Of a stretch of 64,000 bases of DNA, positions 1 to 16,857 are shown one piece after another. The position numbers and the translations under genes are program-made. The notes below the pieces were generated by a model. The model had not been told where the DNA came from and made no database searches. It saw only the letters and a list, made by a program, of their open reading frames with translations. Numbering within the stretch: position 1 is the first letter of the stretch; each line of letters opens with the position of its first letter. Source of the DNA: Bradyrhizobium sp. CB3481 (GTDB lineage: Bacteria; Pseudomonadota; Alphaproteobacteria; Rhizobiales; Xanthobacteraceae); NCBI RefSeq assembly GCF_029714305.1, contig NZ_CP121647.1, forward strand, positions 3,368,501-3,432,500. Reading direction: 5' to 3'.

Positions 1-385
1 GAAAGGAAGGAAAATCCATCGTTTCGGTGGTGTGCGGCAGGGGTTTTTCGGCATGCCGAAGTGCCTCGATCCTGTCCGAGACTGCAGGCGCCCCAAGGGA
101 AATTTTGCATGGAAATGCAAGTTTCTTCAACGGCTTAATTTTACGGCCTGCATAGACGGGTGAAGACCGGATTTCGCCTGACGCCGCCTTCCGCGGCGCG
201 CTGGCTGATTTTTGGTTCGAACCTCGACACACCGCGCCATCTGGTTCGGGAGGGCAGGCTTTAAAGATGTCGTCTGCCCGGCGTGTCCTGAGGACTGGTG
301 TCTTGAGGTCAGGTTTTGGGTGAGACGATGGGTGCAACCCGGTGGTCTCGCTCGCGCGAAGGCCGCCAACCGGAGAGAGCTTGCT
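1..385 (+). promoter_or_regulatory. Upstream leader of rplJ, probable L10-binding leader
   Basis: No gene is visible here; rplA would be expected just upstream of the window. The sequence holds a perfect 14-base palindrome (47-60), a GC hairpin (182-187 with 193-198), and close to the gene a two-part stem: 322-326 pairs with 345-349, and inside it 330-333 pairs with 337-340 around a three-base loop, with an asymmetric internal loop between them. In bacteria the rplJL leader binds the L10(L12)4 complex through a kink-turn and represses translation. The stem nearest the start is compatible with that, but I cannot confirm the kink-turn consensus by eye. Confidence 0.5.
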
Positions 386-904
386 GTGGAAAGAGCGGCA
401 AAAAAGGACGCGGTCGATCAGCTCAACGGGGTCTTTAAGACCACGAGCGTCGCGATCGTCGCCCACTATTCCGGCCTCACCGTGGCCCAGATGCAGAAGC
501 TGCGCATGCAGATGAAGCAGGCGGGTGCGTCGGTGAAGGTCTCGAAAAACCGTCTCGCCAAAATTGCTCTTGAAGGCACTGACGTCGTTGCCATCGGCTC
601 CCTTCTGAAGGGGCCGACCGTGATCGCCACTTCGAACGATCCGGTAGCGGCGCCGAAGGTTGCCGTCGAATTCGCCAAGACGAACGGGCGGTTCGTCATT
701 CTCGGCGGCTCGATGGGTAAAACCGTCCTGGATGTGAACGGCGTGAAGGCGCTTGCCTCGCTGCCGTCGCTGGACGAACTGCGCGGCAAGCTTGTCGGCC
801 TCCTGGTGGCGCCGGCGACCAAGCTCGCTCAGCTCTCCAATGCGCCCGCAGCCAAGCTCGCGCGCGTCATTCAGGCTCATGCCTCAAAGGGCGAAGCGGC
901 CTGA
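386..904 (+). CDS. rplJ: 50S ribosomal protein L10
   Basis: L10 forms the base of the ribosomal stalk, holding L7/L12 dimers through its C-terminal helix and 23S rRNA through its N-terminal domain. The 172-residue product has the family's usual length, with the N-terminal segment containing [18 protein letters not shown] and the Ala/Lys-rich C-terminal helix. The frame stays open upstream to 212, but the GTG at 386 is chosen: GGAGAG lies 8 bases before it, the protein then begins [10 protein letters not shown] as in relatives, and the extra 58 residues look like translated leader. rplL follows after 54 bases. L10 probably represses this operon through the leader. Confidence 0.97.
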   Translation: MERAAKKDAVDQLNGVFKTTSVAIVAHYSGLTVAQMQKLRMQMKQAGASVKVSKNRLAKIALEGTDVVAIGSLLKGPTVIATSNDPVAAPKVAVEFAKTNGRFVILGGSMGKTVLDVNGVKALASLPSLDELRGKLVGLLVAPATKLAQLSNAPAAKLARVIQAHASKGEAA

Positions 905-958
905 CCCTTCGCTAATCTCAAACCTGGTTCGAAACCAAACGTTTAAGGAAAAAGATCA

Positions 959-1336
959 ATGGCTGACTTGCAGAAAATCGTCGACGACCTCTCGAGCCTC
1001 ACCGTGCTCGAAGCCGCCGAGCTCGCGAAGCTCCTCGAAGAAAAGTGGGGCGTTTCCGCCGCTGCCGCTGTTGCCGTTGCCGCCCCGGGCGGCGGTGGCG
1101 CTGCTGCTGCTCCGGCTGAAGAGAAGACCGACTTCACGGTCGTGCTGGCTGCCGCTGGCGACAAGAAGATCGAGGTCATCAAGGAAGTCCGCGCCATCAC
1201 CGGTCTCGGCCTGAAGGAAGCCAAGGACCTCGTCGAAGGCGCTCCGAAGCCGCTGAAGGAAGGCGTGAACAAGGAAGAAGCCGACAAGATCAAGGCCCAG
1301 CTCGAAAAGGCTGGCGCGAAGGTTGAGCTGAAGTAA
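959..1336 (+). CDS. rplL: 50S ribosomal protein L7/L12
   Basis: Stalk protein that recruits and stimulates the GTPase factors IF2, EF-Tu, EF-G and RF3. The 125-residue product has the three expected parts: an N-terminal dimerisation helix region (about 1-33, [20 protein letters not shown]), a flexible Ala/Gly hinge (about 34-53) and a globular C-terminal domain with [20 protein letters not shown], which contacts the factors. The start is the ATG at 959 following an AAGGAAAAAG purine stretch. It is followed by 458 bases of structured non-coding sequence before rpoB, so stalk and polymerase output can be separated. Confidence 0.98.
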   Translation: MADLQKIVDDLSSLTVLEAAELAKLLEEKWGVSAAAAVAVAAPGGGGAAAAPAEEKTDFTVVLAAAGDKKIEVIKEVRAITGLGLKEAKDLVEGAPKPLKEGVNKEEADKIKAQLEKAGAKVELK

Positions 1337-1794
1337 CGCAAGTTACTTCGGCGAAATCCCGGGCAAGCGTCAGCGAGACCCGGGATCTGTCCAAAGTTGG
1401 TGCGATGGGGTAACCCAAAGCTCGGCGTACACAGAAAAGTGTGGGGATTCGCGGGGTTAGCCCCTCGAATCTCCACGATTCCGCCCCATATCGGGGAGGC
1501 AGCAGGAAAAATACGGCAGGCGGCGGGGACGGCAGGGTGTTCCTGATGTAAGCCGTTGGGAGACAGTCAGATTTCGGGCTTTTTCAGTCCGTGAAGCGAC
1601 CAGTTAGGACGGGCGGGTGCAGTCATGTGCCCCGCGCGTCGTTTTGCGTTTTGAAGGTCTAAAGCGCGGGTTCAGGATTAAATTCCTGAAATTGGGCTTT
1701 GTTCCTTTAGGCGATTCGACAATTCAACCCGGGGGCGATGGCAGTCGCGCTTCGGAAGGTTCGCCCCAAAGGGCGACGAAAATGAGAGGCCACG
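1337..1794 (+). promoter_or_regulatory. rplL-rpoB intergenic region with two strong hairpins
   Basis: 458 bases without a gene. Hairpin one: 1356-1363 pairs perfectly with 1379-1386 (atcccggg/cccgggat). Hairpin two: 1441-1451 pairs with 1466-1476, with one G-U pair, and continues as 1453-1456 with 1461-1464 around a four-base loop, giving about 15 pairs in 36 bases. Neither is followed by a T run, so a simple terminator is unlikely. In E. coli the same interval holds an attenuator and an RNase III processing site that set the stalk:polymerase ratio; the same role here is inference. The rest is a long rpoB leader ending in a GAGAGG ribosome site. Confidence 0.6.
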
Positions 1795-5913
<4,119 letters not shown>

Positions 5914-6060
5914 CGCAGAAGATTCCATGTCCGGCCCGGGCGCGAGGAACGCTTCGCACAAGGGCCGGACATTCGCGCTCCGCTCGGACGTTGAGCGGGT
6001 CGCGCCTGAGAAGAATTTCGAATTTGCTGCCGGTGACGATCGGCACGCGAGGAGAAGACG
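5914..6060 (+). promoter_or_regulatory. rpoB-rpoC spacer with inverted repeat
   Basis: A perfect 10-base inverted repeat, tgtccggccc at 5928-5937 and gggccggaca at 5962-5971, encloses 24 bases that contain a further short pairing (5942-5945 with 5954-5957). There is no T run. It could be a processing or stability hairpin in the rpoBC transcript. GAGGAGAAG precedes rpoC. Confidence 0.5.
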
Positions 6061-10260
<4,200 letters not shown>

Positions 10261-10281
10261 AAGTTCCGTCCAATCAACAAG

Positions 10282-10310
10282 AAAGCCGGCCGCGAGGCCG
10301 GCTTTTTCTT
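10282..10310 (+). terminator. Intrinsic terminator after rpoC
   Basis: Ten-pair perfect stem (10282-10291 with 10296-10305), GCGA tetraloop, then TTTTTCTT. It is the classic rho-independent shape and lies immediately downstream of rpoC, so the rpoBC transcript probably ends here and the following genes have their own promoters. Confidence 0.92.
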
Positions 10311-10397
10311 TTGCCGGGCATGGGTGGCGGGCTTCACCCGGTCGGGTGACGCCTGCTATCAAGTGAGCGAACGGCGTCCTGCCCGTAATGGTAATGT

Positions 10398-11507
10398 TTG
10401 CAAGTGCCCATCAGCGACTCGGCTCATCGTGAAGCTCTGATCGACCGCATCTACGAGGCGGGTCTCATTCCCTCCCTCTGGCCGGCCCTGCTCGGCGAGC
10501 TCGGCGCGGCGGTCGGCGGCAACGGCGGTTTTCTGTTCGGCGTGCGTGACGGATATGTCAGCGCGGTCAACTCAGTCGAATACGATCATATGATGCCGAT
10601 CTTCCTGAAGGAGGGATGGAGCGAGCGCGATCCGCTTCTGCCGCGCGCCATCGCCGTCAACCGTGCCGGCTTCGTCACGGATTATGATCTTCTCTCGGAA
10701 GAGGAAATCGCGACCAACGAGGTCTATTGCAATTTCTATCGCAAGCACGGCATCGGCTACCGGGCCGGGACGCTCATTCCGATGCCGATAGGCGATTCGA
10801 TCGCGATCGTGCTGCCCCGGCATCAGGATAAAGGCCCCGTGCCGCAGGAAGTCGTCAATCTGCTGGATGGCTTGCGGCCGCATCTGGCCCGCGCCTCGCT
10901 TGCCGCAAACCGCTTCGGCTTCGAGCGCGCGCGGGCGCAGGTCGACGCATTGCAGGCACTGGGCCTGCCGGGCGCGGTGCTGCGCGGCCCGGGGCGGCTG
11001 TTTGCCGCGAACGGCCTGTTCGATGCGCTGATTCCTTCGCTGTTTCAGGATCGCGCCCAGCGCGTGACGATCGCGGATGCCGCGGCCGATGCGCTGCTCG
11101 CCGAAGCGCTCGATACGCTGTCCCTTGCCGGCAGCCGCGCCGTGAAGTCGATCGCGGTCGCCGCCACAGCGGCGCACGTGCCGATGGTGCTGCATGTCGT
11201 TCCCGTACGCGGCTCGGCGCGGGATATCTTCACGCAGGCCAGCGCGTTGTTGGTGGTGACGCCGGTCGACCGTGCTGCGGTGCCGACCGCGGAAGTCCTG
11301 CAAGGCCTGTTCGACCTGACGCCGGCGGAAGCGCGGGTGGCCCGGGGCATCGGCCAGGCCGCAACCATCGATGCGCTCGCCGACGCAACCGGCGTCAATC
11401 GGGAAACGGTGCGCAGCCAGCTCAAGGCCGTGCTGTCGAAGACCGGCCTGTCGCGCCAGCAGGAACTGGTCAGCCTGCTTGCCGGCAAGGCGTTACCGGG
11501 CGGCTAA
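10398..11507 (+). CDS. LuxR-type helix-turn-helix transcriptional regulator
   Basis: 369 residues. The C-terminal part (about 305-365) is a LuxR/FixJ-type DNA-binding domain: FDLTPAEARVARGIGQ followed by IDALADATGVNRETVRSQLK, the recognition helix, then LSKTGLSRQQELVSLL. The N-terminal 300 residues show no receiver Asp pocket and no autoinducer-binding signature that I recognise, so the signal is unknown. There is no ATG: the frame can begin with TTG at 10398 or GTG at 10404, neither with a clear ribosome site. It is the first gene after the rpoC terminator and may control the genes that follow, which is inference from position only. Confidence 0.85.
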   Translation: MQVPISDSAHREALIDRIYEAGLIPSLWPALLGELGAAVGGNGGFLFGVRDGYVSAVNSVEYDHMMPIFLKEGWSERDPLLPRAIAVNRAGFVTDYDLLSEEEIATNEVYCNFYRKHGIGYRAGTLIPMPIGDSIAIVLPRHQDKGPVPQEVVNLLDGLRPHLARASLAANRFGFERARAQVDALQALGLPGAVLRGPGRLFAANGLFDALIPSLFQDRAQRVTIADAAADALLAEALDTLSLAGSRAVKSIAVAATAAHVPMVLHVVPVRGSARDIFTQASALLVVTPVDRAAVPTAEVLQGLFDLTPAEARVARGIGQAATIDALADATGVNRETVRSQLKAVLSKTGLSRQQELVSLLAGKALPGG

Positions 11508-11747
11508 ATGGCCCGCGCTTCGGTCGCGGCTGGCCAGTTCCTCGTGGGCGCATAAGGCTTCCGCAAGAATACGGTGGGAAGACAAATCGCTGGCACAAGC
11601 CGGCCTTTTTGCTGCTTTGTTTCATTGCTGCGTTGCGGGGGGCCTGCTTTGTTCATCTTCCCTTCAGGGTGAAAAGCGCTTTTGCTAATGCGGTTTAGAC
11701 CGGCTGATTTCCCATAGGCAGGGGGGCCGGAGGGCGACGGAAACGAC

Positions 11748-13805
11748 ATGTTGGACCTTGCAATTGTAGGCGGCGGCCCGGGCGGGCTGATGAGCGCTTG
11801 GTATTTGAAGAAAAAGCTCGGCGATCTCTGCCGCGTCACCATCTACGAGGCATCCGACCGGCTCGGGGGCAAGATCGTCTCGCGCAAGTTCGATTCCGCG
11901 CCGGCGATGTATGAGGCCGGCGTCGCCGAAATCTACGATTATTCGATGACCGGGCCGGATCCCCTGCGGGAACTGATCCAGCATTTCGGCCTGCAGACCA
12001 TCCCGATGGACGCCGAGCAGGTGCATCTCGACGGGGAGCTGCTCGGCGACGTGCCGGGCATGCGCCGCAAATATGGCGAGAAGACCGCGGCGGCGATCGA
12101 GGCGTTCCGCAAGCGCTGCACCGAGATGGTGTCGCCGGTTGAATATTACGAGGGCGTCGGTGCCCACGACAACGAGCACCCCTGGGCCTACATGACCTGC
12201 GAGGAGGTGCTGGACAAGGAAGTCGCTGATCCGACCGCCAAGCGCTTCTTCAAGGTGATGGCGCGCTCCGATATCGCGACCGAGAGCCACAATACCAATG
12301 GCCTGAATGCGCTGAAGAACTTCGTGATGGATATCGACGGCTATATCGGCCTGTACTCGATCCAGAACGGCAATGAGCAGTTGATCGACTGCCTGCGCTC
12401 GGAAGTCGATGCTGACATTCAGCTCAATCACCGCGTGCTCAAGGTCGGCAAGACTTCTGCCGGCCGCTATCAGCTCAGCATGATGAACGGGAAGGGGCCG
12501 GAGGTCAGGGATTTCGACCTCGTGCTGATGTGCCTGCCGCATTCCTGGCTCGCCACCATGCGCTGGGATGGCGAAGATCTGCGCAAGTCGATGGTCAAGC
12601 ACGTCGCCTATTTCGACCGTCCGGCGCACTATCTGCGAGTTTCGATCCTGTTCGACGAACCGTTCTGGGGCGAGAAGATCCCCGGCGCCTGGTTCATGTC
12701 GGAAGCGTTCGGCGGCTGCTGCGTCTACAATGAGGGCGCCCGCCACGACGTCGGCAAGCACGGCGTGCTGAACTGGCTGATCGCGGGCTCGGACGCGCTC
12801 GCCTTTGCCAATCTCAGCGACCAGGAACTGATCGACGCTGCGTTGAAGTCGCTGCCGCCCTCGCTCGGCAATGCGCGCGATCATTTCATGGAAGGCAAGA
12901 TCCACCGCTGGCTGTCGTCGGTGAACGCGCTGCCCGGCGGCCTGCCGGTGCGCGACGTCATGACCAACCACCGGCCCGAGCCGAAGGAGCATCCCGGGAT
13001 CGTCGTGGTCGGCGACTATCTGTTCGATTCGACGCTGAACGGCCTGCTCGATTCCTCCGATGCCGCCACCGACATCATCCTGACTGAGATGATGCGACTG
13101 CGCCGCGCCCGCGCGCAGCGGGGCGAGCCGTCGTCCGACAAGATCGACCGCGACTATTTCGAGAATTACCGAGGCGTCGGGCCCTACAGTGAGGTCTGGA
13201 GCCGGTTCACCGATCCGGACTATCTGACTGATTTGATCAAGATCGTCTGGAACAGGGCCAAGGGTTACAAGCTGCTCGTGGCCGGCTCCGCCAGCGGCGA
13301 ACTGGTCGGTGCGCTGCGCGAACGCGGCATCGATGCCTGGGGTATCGAGAACAACAAGGCGATCCACGCCAAAACGCCGAAGGCGCTCAAAAAGTTCAAC
13401 AAGCTCGGCTCGATCGTCGACATGCCGTTCAAGGACGATTCGTTCGATTTCGTTTTCGAGACCAGCCTGTGCCACGTGTCGGAGAAGCAGGTCCCGCGGG
13501 CGGTGCGCGAGCTCAACCGCGTCGTCAAGACCGGGCTGGTGTTCGGCTCGGTGACCTCGGACATGGCTCCCGCGCTGATCGACCGCTACGACCTGCTGCG
13601 CGGCGTCAAGAAGCTCGGTACCTGGTGGGAATGGTCCGAACTGTTCTTCGGCAACGGGTTCGACCTTGCGATGCACCGCCGCGACTGCACCGACGCGGTG
13701 TGGGCGGCGACGCTGGCGGCCAACAAGGGGCCGGGGCAGTGGTACGCCGACGCCGACAGCCTGCGCTATTCGTTCTTCGACAAGGTCGAATCCGAGGAAG
13801 ATTAA
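11748..13805 (+). CDS. Fusion protein: FAD-dependent amine-oxidase-like domain plus SAM methyltransferase-like domain
   Basis: 685 residues in one uninterrupted frame. Residues 1 to about 450 form a flavin oxidoreductase of the amine oxidase/protoporphyrinogen oxidase type: the dinucleotide loop GGGPGG at 8-13, then YEASDRLGGK at the second strand, and near 425-450 VVVGDYLFDSTLNGLLDSS, where the last FAD-binding segment lies. Residues from about 480 on resemble a class I methyltransferase: LLVAGSASGELV at about 508 in the motif I position (the usual Asp and first Gly are replaced), GIDAWGIENN, then DMPFKDDSFDFVFETSLCHV at about 558. Substrate unknown. GGAGGG precedes the ATG. An ABC exporter follows after 142 bases. 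Confidence 0.85.
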   Translation: MLDLAIVGGGPGGLMSAWYLKKKLGDLCRVTIYEASDRLGGKIVSRKFDSAPAMYEAGVAEIYDYSMTGPDPLRELIQHFGLQTIPMDAEQVHLDGELLGDVPGMRRKYGEKTAAAIEAFRKRCTEMVSPVEYYEGVGAHDNEHPWAYMTCEEVLDKEVADPTAKRFFKVMARSDIATESHNTNGLNALKNFVMDIDGYIGLYSIQNGNEQLIDCLRSEVDADIQLNHRVLKVGKTSAGRYQLSMMNGKGPEVRDFDLVLMCLPHSWLATMRWDGEDLRKSMVKHVAYFDRPAHYLRVSILFDEPFWGEKIPGAWFMSEAFGGCCVYNEGARHDVGKHGVLNWLIAGSDALAFANLSDQELIDAALKSLPPSLGNARDHFMEGKIHRWLSSVNALPGGLPVRDVMTNHRPEPKEHPGIVVVGDYLFDSTLNGLLDSSDAATDIILTEMMRLRRARAQRGEPSSDKIDRDYFENYRGVGPYSEVWSRFTDPDYLTDLIKIVWNRAKGYKLLVAGSASGELVGALRERGIDAWGIENNKAIHAKTPKALKKFNKLGSIVDMPFKDDSFDFVFETSLCHVSEKQVPRAVRELNRVVKTGLVFGSVTSDMAPALIDRYDLLRGVKKLGTWWEWSELFFGNGFDLAMHRRDCTDAVWAATLAANKGPGQWYADADSLRYSFFDKVESEED

Positions 13806-13811
13806 GCGGCT

Positions 13812-13843
13812 CGGCCGGTTCTGATCGGACCGGCCGTTCCATT
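13812..13843 (+). terminator. Possible weak terminator after the fusion gene
   Basis: Perfect 8-pair stem cggccggt (13812-13819) with accggccg (13829-13836), nine-base loop, followed by ttccattt rather than a clean T run. It may slow or partly stop transcription before the ABC gene. Confidence 0.4.
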
Positions 13844-13947
13844 TGTTTTGCCGAATTCATTCTGATCGCATAGAATCGGCGCGGTAGCGTTTTGCGCTGC
13901 CGCGTTCGATTTGCGGTCATGCCGGCCGTGCAGCATCGGTTGGTTTC

Positions 13948-15975
13948 ATGGCGCCCAAGCCTCCTTCCTCGGATGATCGGAATCCCGTTCCCGCGGACGA
14001 TCCTGAACTTGCGAAGAAACTTGCTGCCGAGGCGGCTGCCGCCCCCATTGCCGCCGGCAAGACGGCCGGCGCGCCTCCCGACGATGACAAGGACGAGGAA
14101 GACGACAAGCTGGAGCTCGACGACGATGATGATGACGAGGACCTCGTCGTCTTCACCGCCAAGGAAGCCGCCGGCGCAATGGCGACCATCGTCGGCTTTG
14201 TCAGGCCATATCTCGGCAACTATCGGAGGCTGTTCGCGTTCGTGACTTTCGGCGTCCTCGTCGAGACGCTGTTCAACGTCATCATGCCGCTGAGCCTGAA
14301 ATTTCTGATCGACGACGCGCTCGGCGAAGAGGATTTTCAGGCGCTTTACAAGATTCTCGGCGTGCTCGCGGTTGCCGGCATCATCACCTCGATCATTGCG
14401 GTCTGGTACGAGCGCTGGGATGCGCGGCTCGCCGCCTGCATCATTGCCGACGTGCGGACGCGGCTGTTCGAGCACGTCCAGAACCTGCCGTCGTCGTACT
14501 TTGCCCGCACCAAGCGCGGCGAGATTCTCTCGCGCTTCTCGATCGACCTGGCCGCCTTTGAAGGCTCGGTCAAGAGCTTCGCCAACAGCGCCGCTTTGCC
14601 GTTCTTCGAGCTGATCGCCGGCATCGTCCTGATGCTGTTCCTGAACTGGCAGCTCGCGGCAGTGGCGCTCCTGGTGTTTCCGATCACGCTGATCGGGCCA
14701 CGGATCCTCACGCCGAAAGCGGTGCAGGCGAATTACGAGCAGAAGCTGAACGAGGCGGCGCTGCTCGCCACGGTGCAGGAAAACGTGGCGGCGCAGGCGG
14801 TGGTCAAGGCATTCAGCCTGCAGCGCCGCACGCTCGGCTGGTTCACCATGCGCAACCAGGATGTGCGCATCAAGACGGCGTCCGCCGTGTTCCTGTCGAC
14901 CATGGTGGAGCGAACCGTCACGATTTCCGTGTTGTTGCTGCACCTCGTGGTGCTGGCGATCGGCGCCTATCTCGCCACCAAGGGCCAGATCACCATCGGC
15001 ACCTTCGTCACCTTCGAGAGCGCGTTCTGGGAGGTGTCCTACAACATCGCCCACCTGATGCATTTCATACCGGTGTCGATCCAGTCGGCGGCGGCCGTGC
15101 GGCATATCCAGGAACTGCTGGACGAGCCGACCCGCGGCGCCGATCGCCCGGGCGCGCCCGATTTGCCGCCGCTCACCAACGACATCTCCTTCGAGCGCGT
15201 CACCTTTGCCTATGAAGGCAGCGATACGCCGGTGCTCGACAATTTCAGCCTCAAGCTCAATGTCGGCAAGCGCATCGCAATCGTCGGTCCGAGCGGTTCC
15301 GGCAAGAGCACGCTGCTCAACCTGATCCTGCGCCTTTACACGCCGGACGAGGGCAGGGTAGCGATCGACGGCGTCGACATCCGCCGCGTCACCCGCGAAT
15401 CGCTGCGCCGGGGCATGGCGATCGTTTTCCAGGAGAACATGCTGTTCAACATGTCGCTCCGCGAAAACATCCGGCTCGGCAAGGAAGGCGCGACCGACGA
15501 AGAGGTCGAGGAAGCCGCGCGCAAGGCCGAGATCCACCGCTACATCATGAGCCTGCCGCAGAAATACGACACGCCGGTCGGCGAGCGCGGCGACACGCTG
15601 TCGGGCGGCCAGCGCCAACGCATCGCGATCGCGCGCGCCATCATCCGCAATCCCTCGCTGCTGCTGCTGGATGAGGCGACCTCGGCGCTGGACCAGACCA
15701 CGGAAGCCGCGATCAACCGCACGCTTCTGAACGTGGCGGAGGGGCGCACCATGATCTGGTCGACCCACCGCCTGACCTCGGTGGTCGAGATGGACGAGAT
15801 CATCGTGATCTCAGGCGGCAAGGCGATCGAGCGCGGCTCGCATGCCCAGTTGCTGGCGGCGGGCGGCGTCTATCGCAAGCTCTGGGATGACCAGGGCCAC
15901 ACCCCGCACAACGCCGCGTCTCACGCCGACGACGACAATGGGGATGATGACGACGAGGATGATGACGAGGAGTAG
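13948..15975 (+). CDS. ABC exporter, fused membrane and ATPase domains, acidic termini
   Basis: 675 residues with the MsbA/multidrug half-transporter layout. A six-helix membrane domain lies at about 85-400, followed by an ATPase domain with Walker A GPSGSGKST near 447, signature LSGGQRQR near 551, Walker B LLLLDEATSALD near 571 and the switch histidine in STHRL. It would work as a homodimer in the inner membrane; the cargo cannot be told. Both ends are unusual: residues 45-65 are almost all Asp/Glu, and the last 14 residues are again an Asp/Glu run. The preceding flavoenzyme-methyltransferase may make or modify the cargo, which is inference. Confidence 0.93.
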   Translation: MAPKPPSSDDRNPVPADDPELAKKLAAEAAAAPIAAGKTAGAPPDDDKDEEDDKLELDDDDDDEDLVVFTAKEAAGAMATIVGFVRPYLGNYRRLFAFVTFGVLVETLFNVIMPLSLKFLIDDALGEEDFQALYKILGVLAVAGIITSIIAVWYERWDARLAACIIADVRTRLFEHVQNLPSSYFARTKRGEILSRFSIDLAAFEGSVKSFANSAALPFFELIAGIVLMLFLNWQLAAVALLVFPITLIGPRILTPKAVQANYEQKLNEAALLATVQENVAAQAVVKAFSLQRRTLGWFTMRNQDVRIKTASAVFLSTMVERTVTISVLLLHLVVLAIGAYLATKGQITIGTFVTFESAFWEVSYNIAHLMHFIPVSIQSAAAVRHIQELLDEPTRGADRPGAPDLPPLTNDISFERVTFAYEGSDTPVLDNFSLKLNVGKRIAIVGPSGSGKSTLLNLILRLYTPDEGRVAIDGVDIRRVTRESLRRGMAIVFQENMLFNMSLRENIRLGKEGATDEEVEEAARKAEIHRYIMSLPQKYDTPVGERGDTLSGGQRQRIAIARAIIRNPSLLLLDEATSALDQTTEAAINRTLLNVAEGRTMIWSTHRLTSVVEMDEIIVISGGKAIERGSHAQLLAAGGVYRKLWDDQGHTPHNAASHADDDNGDDDDEDDDEE

Positions 15976-16016
15976 TCCAGGCTGCCGCGACCAGGAAATG
16001 TCAGGCGAGAATCGTA

Positions 16017-16808
16017 ATGAAGGTTGTGGGGCAGATTGAGAGCGTTTGGCGCTACCCGGTAAAGAGCATGCCGGGCGAATCGCTGACCGAGGCTTATGTC
16101 AGCTTTGCCGGCGTGCTCGGCGATCGGCTCTACGCTGTCCATCACGCGACCGCGCCCGAGGCTTTTCCATTCCTCACCGCACGCAGCAGGAAGGAGATGC
16201 TGCGCTTTCGCCCGAAGTTTCGCCATCCCGAGCGGACGCTTGCACCGGGCAATCTGACCGCCGCGGAAACCCGTGGTCCCGGCCTGACACCGCTATTTCC
16301 TTCCAGTGACGATCTGGCGCTCGAGATCGAAGCGCCGAACGGAAAGACCCTGTCAGCGTCCGATCCGGCGCTGCCGGGTCTGATCGGCGGCGATCAACTC
16401 AACGCTTCCGACCTGACCGTCATACGCTCGGACCGCGCTATAACGGACTGTCGCCCGCTGTCGCTACTTGCGACCCAGACAATTGATGGAATAGGCCGAG
16501 CGGTGGGCCTGACGCTCGACAAGCGCCGCTTCCGCGAAAACCTCTATGTCGATCTCATTTCCGGTGAAAGCTTTGGCGAAGACGAATTCGTCGGCCGGCA
16601 ACTGCGGATCGGTCCGAAACTGACGGTCCACATTCTGGAGCGCGATATCCGCTGTCGCATGATCAGCATTGATCCTGACACGCTCGACGAGAACCCCGAT
16701 ATTTTGCGCCATGTCGCAAAGCATCATGACGGGACCGCCGGCGTCTACGCCGCCGTGCTGGTGGAGGGGCTCGTTCGTCCGGGTGACGAGATCGTCCTTC
16801 TGGACTAG
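16017..16808 (+). CDS. MOSC domain protein (YcbX/MOSC N-terminal beta-barrel type)
   Basis: 263 residues. The N-terminal barrel begins VVGQIESVWRYPVKSMPGES and contains GVLGDRLYAVH, typical of the MOSC-N domain. The C-terminal MOSC domain contains LDKRRFRENLYVDL and the conserved cysteine in ERDIRCRMISIDPDT, the residue thought to bind the sulfur or molybdenum cofactor in mARC/YcbX relatives. Such proteins reduce N-hydroxylated compounds or handle sulfur for the molybdenum cofactor. Its start is the ATG at 16017, 41 bases after the ABC gene. Sequence resembling the ABC gene's 3' end reappears just after it, so it may be an insertion. Confidence 0.9.
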   Translation: MKVVGQIESVWRYPVKSMPGESLTEAYVSFAGVLGDRLYAVHHATAPEAFPFLTARSRKEMLRFRPKFRHPERTLAPGNLTAAETRGPGLTPLFPSSDDLALEIEAPNGKTLSASDPALPGLIGGDQLNASDLTVIRSDRAITDCRPLSLLATQTIDGIGRAVGLTLDKRRFRENLYVDLISGESFGEDEFVGRQLRIGPKLTVHILERDIRCRMISIDPDTLDENPDILRHVAKHHDGTAGVYAAVLVEGLVRPGDEIVLLD

Positions 16809-16857
16809 CTCGGCATCTGCGACACGCGCAACGGCATGTGCTGCACGCCGCAGCCGG

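Noticed and set aside
13948..14150. CRISPR-like or tandem repeat from GAC runs in the ABC gene
   Set aside because: The repeats are Asp codons within one reading frame, with no constant spacer.
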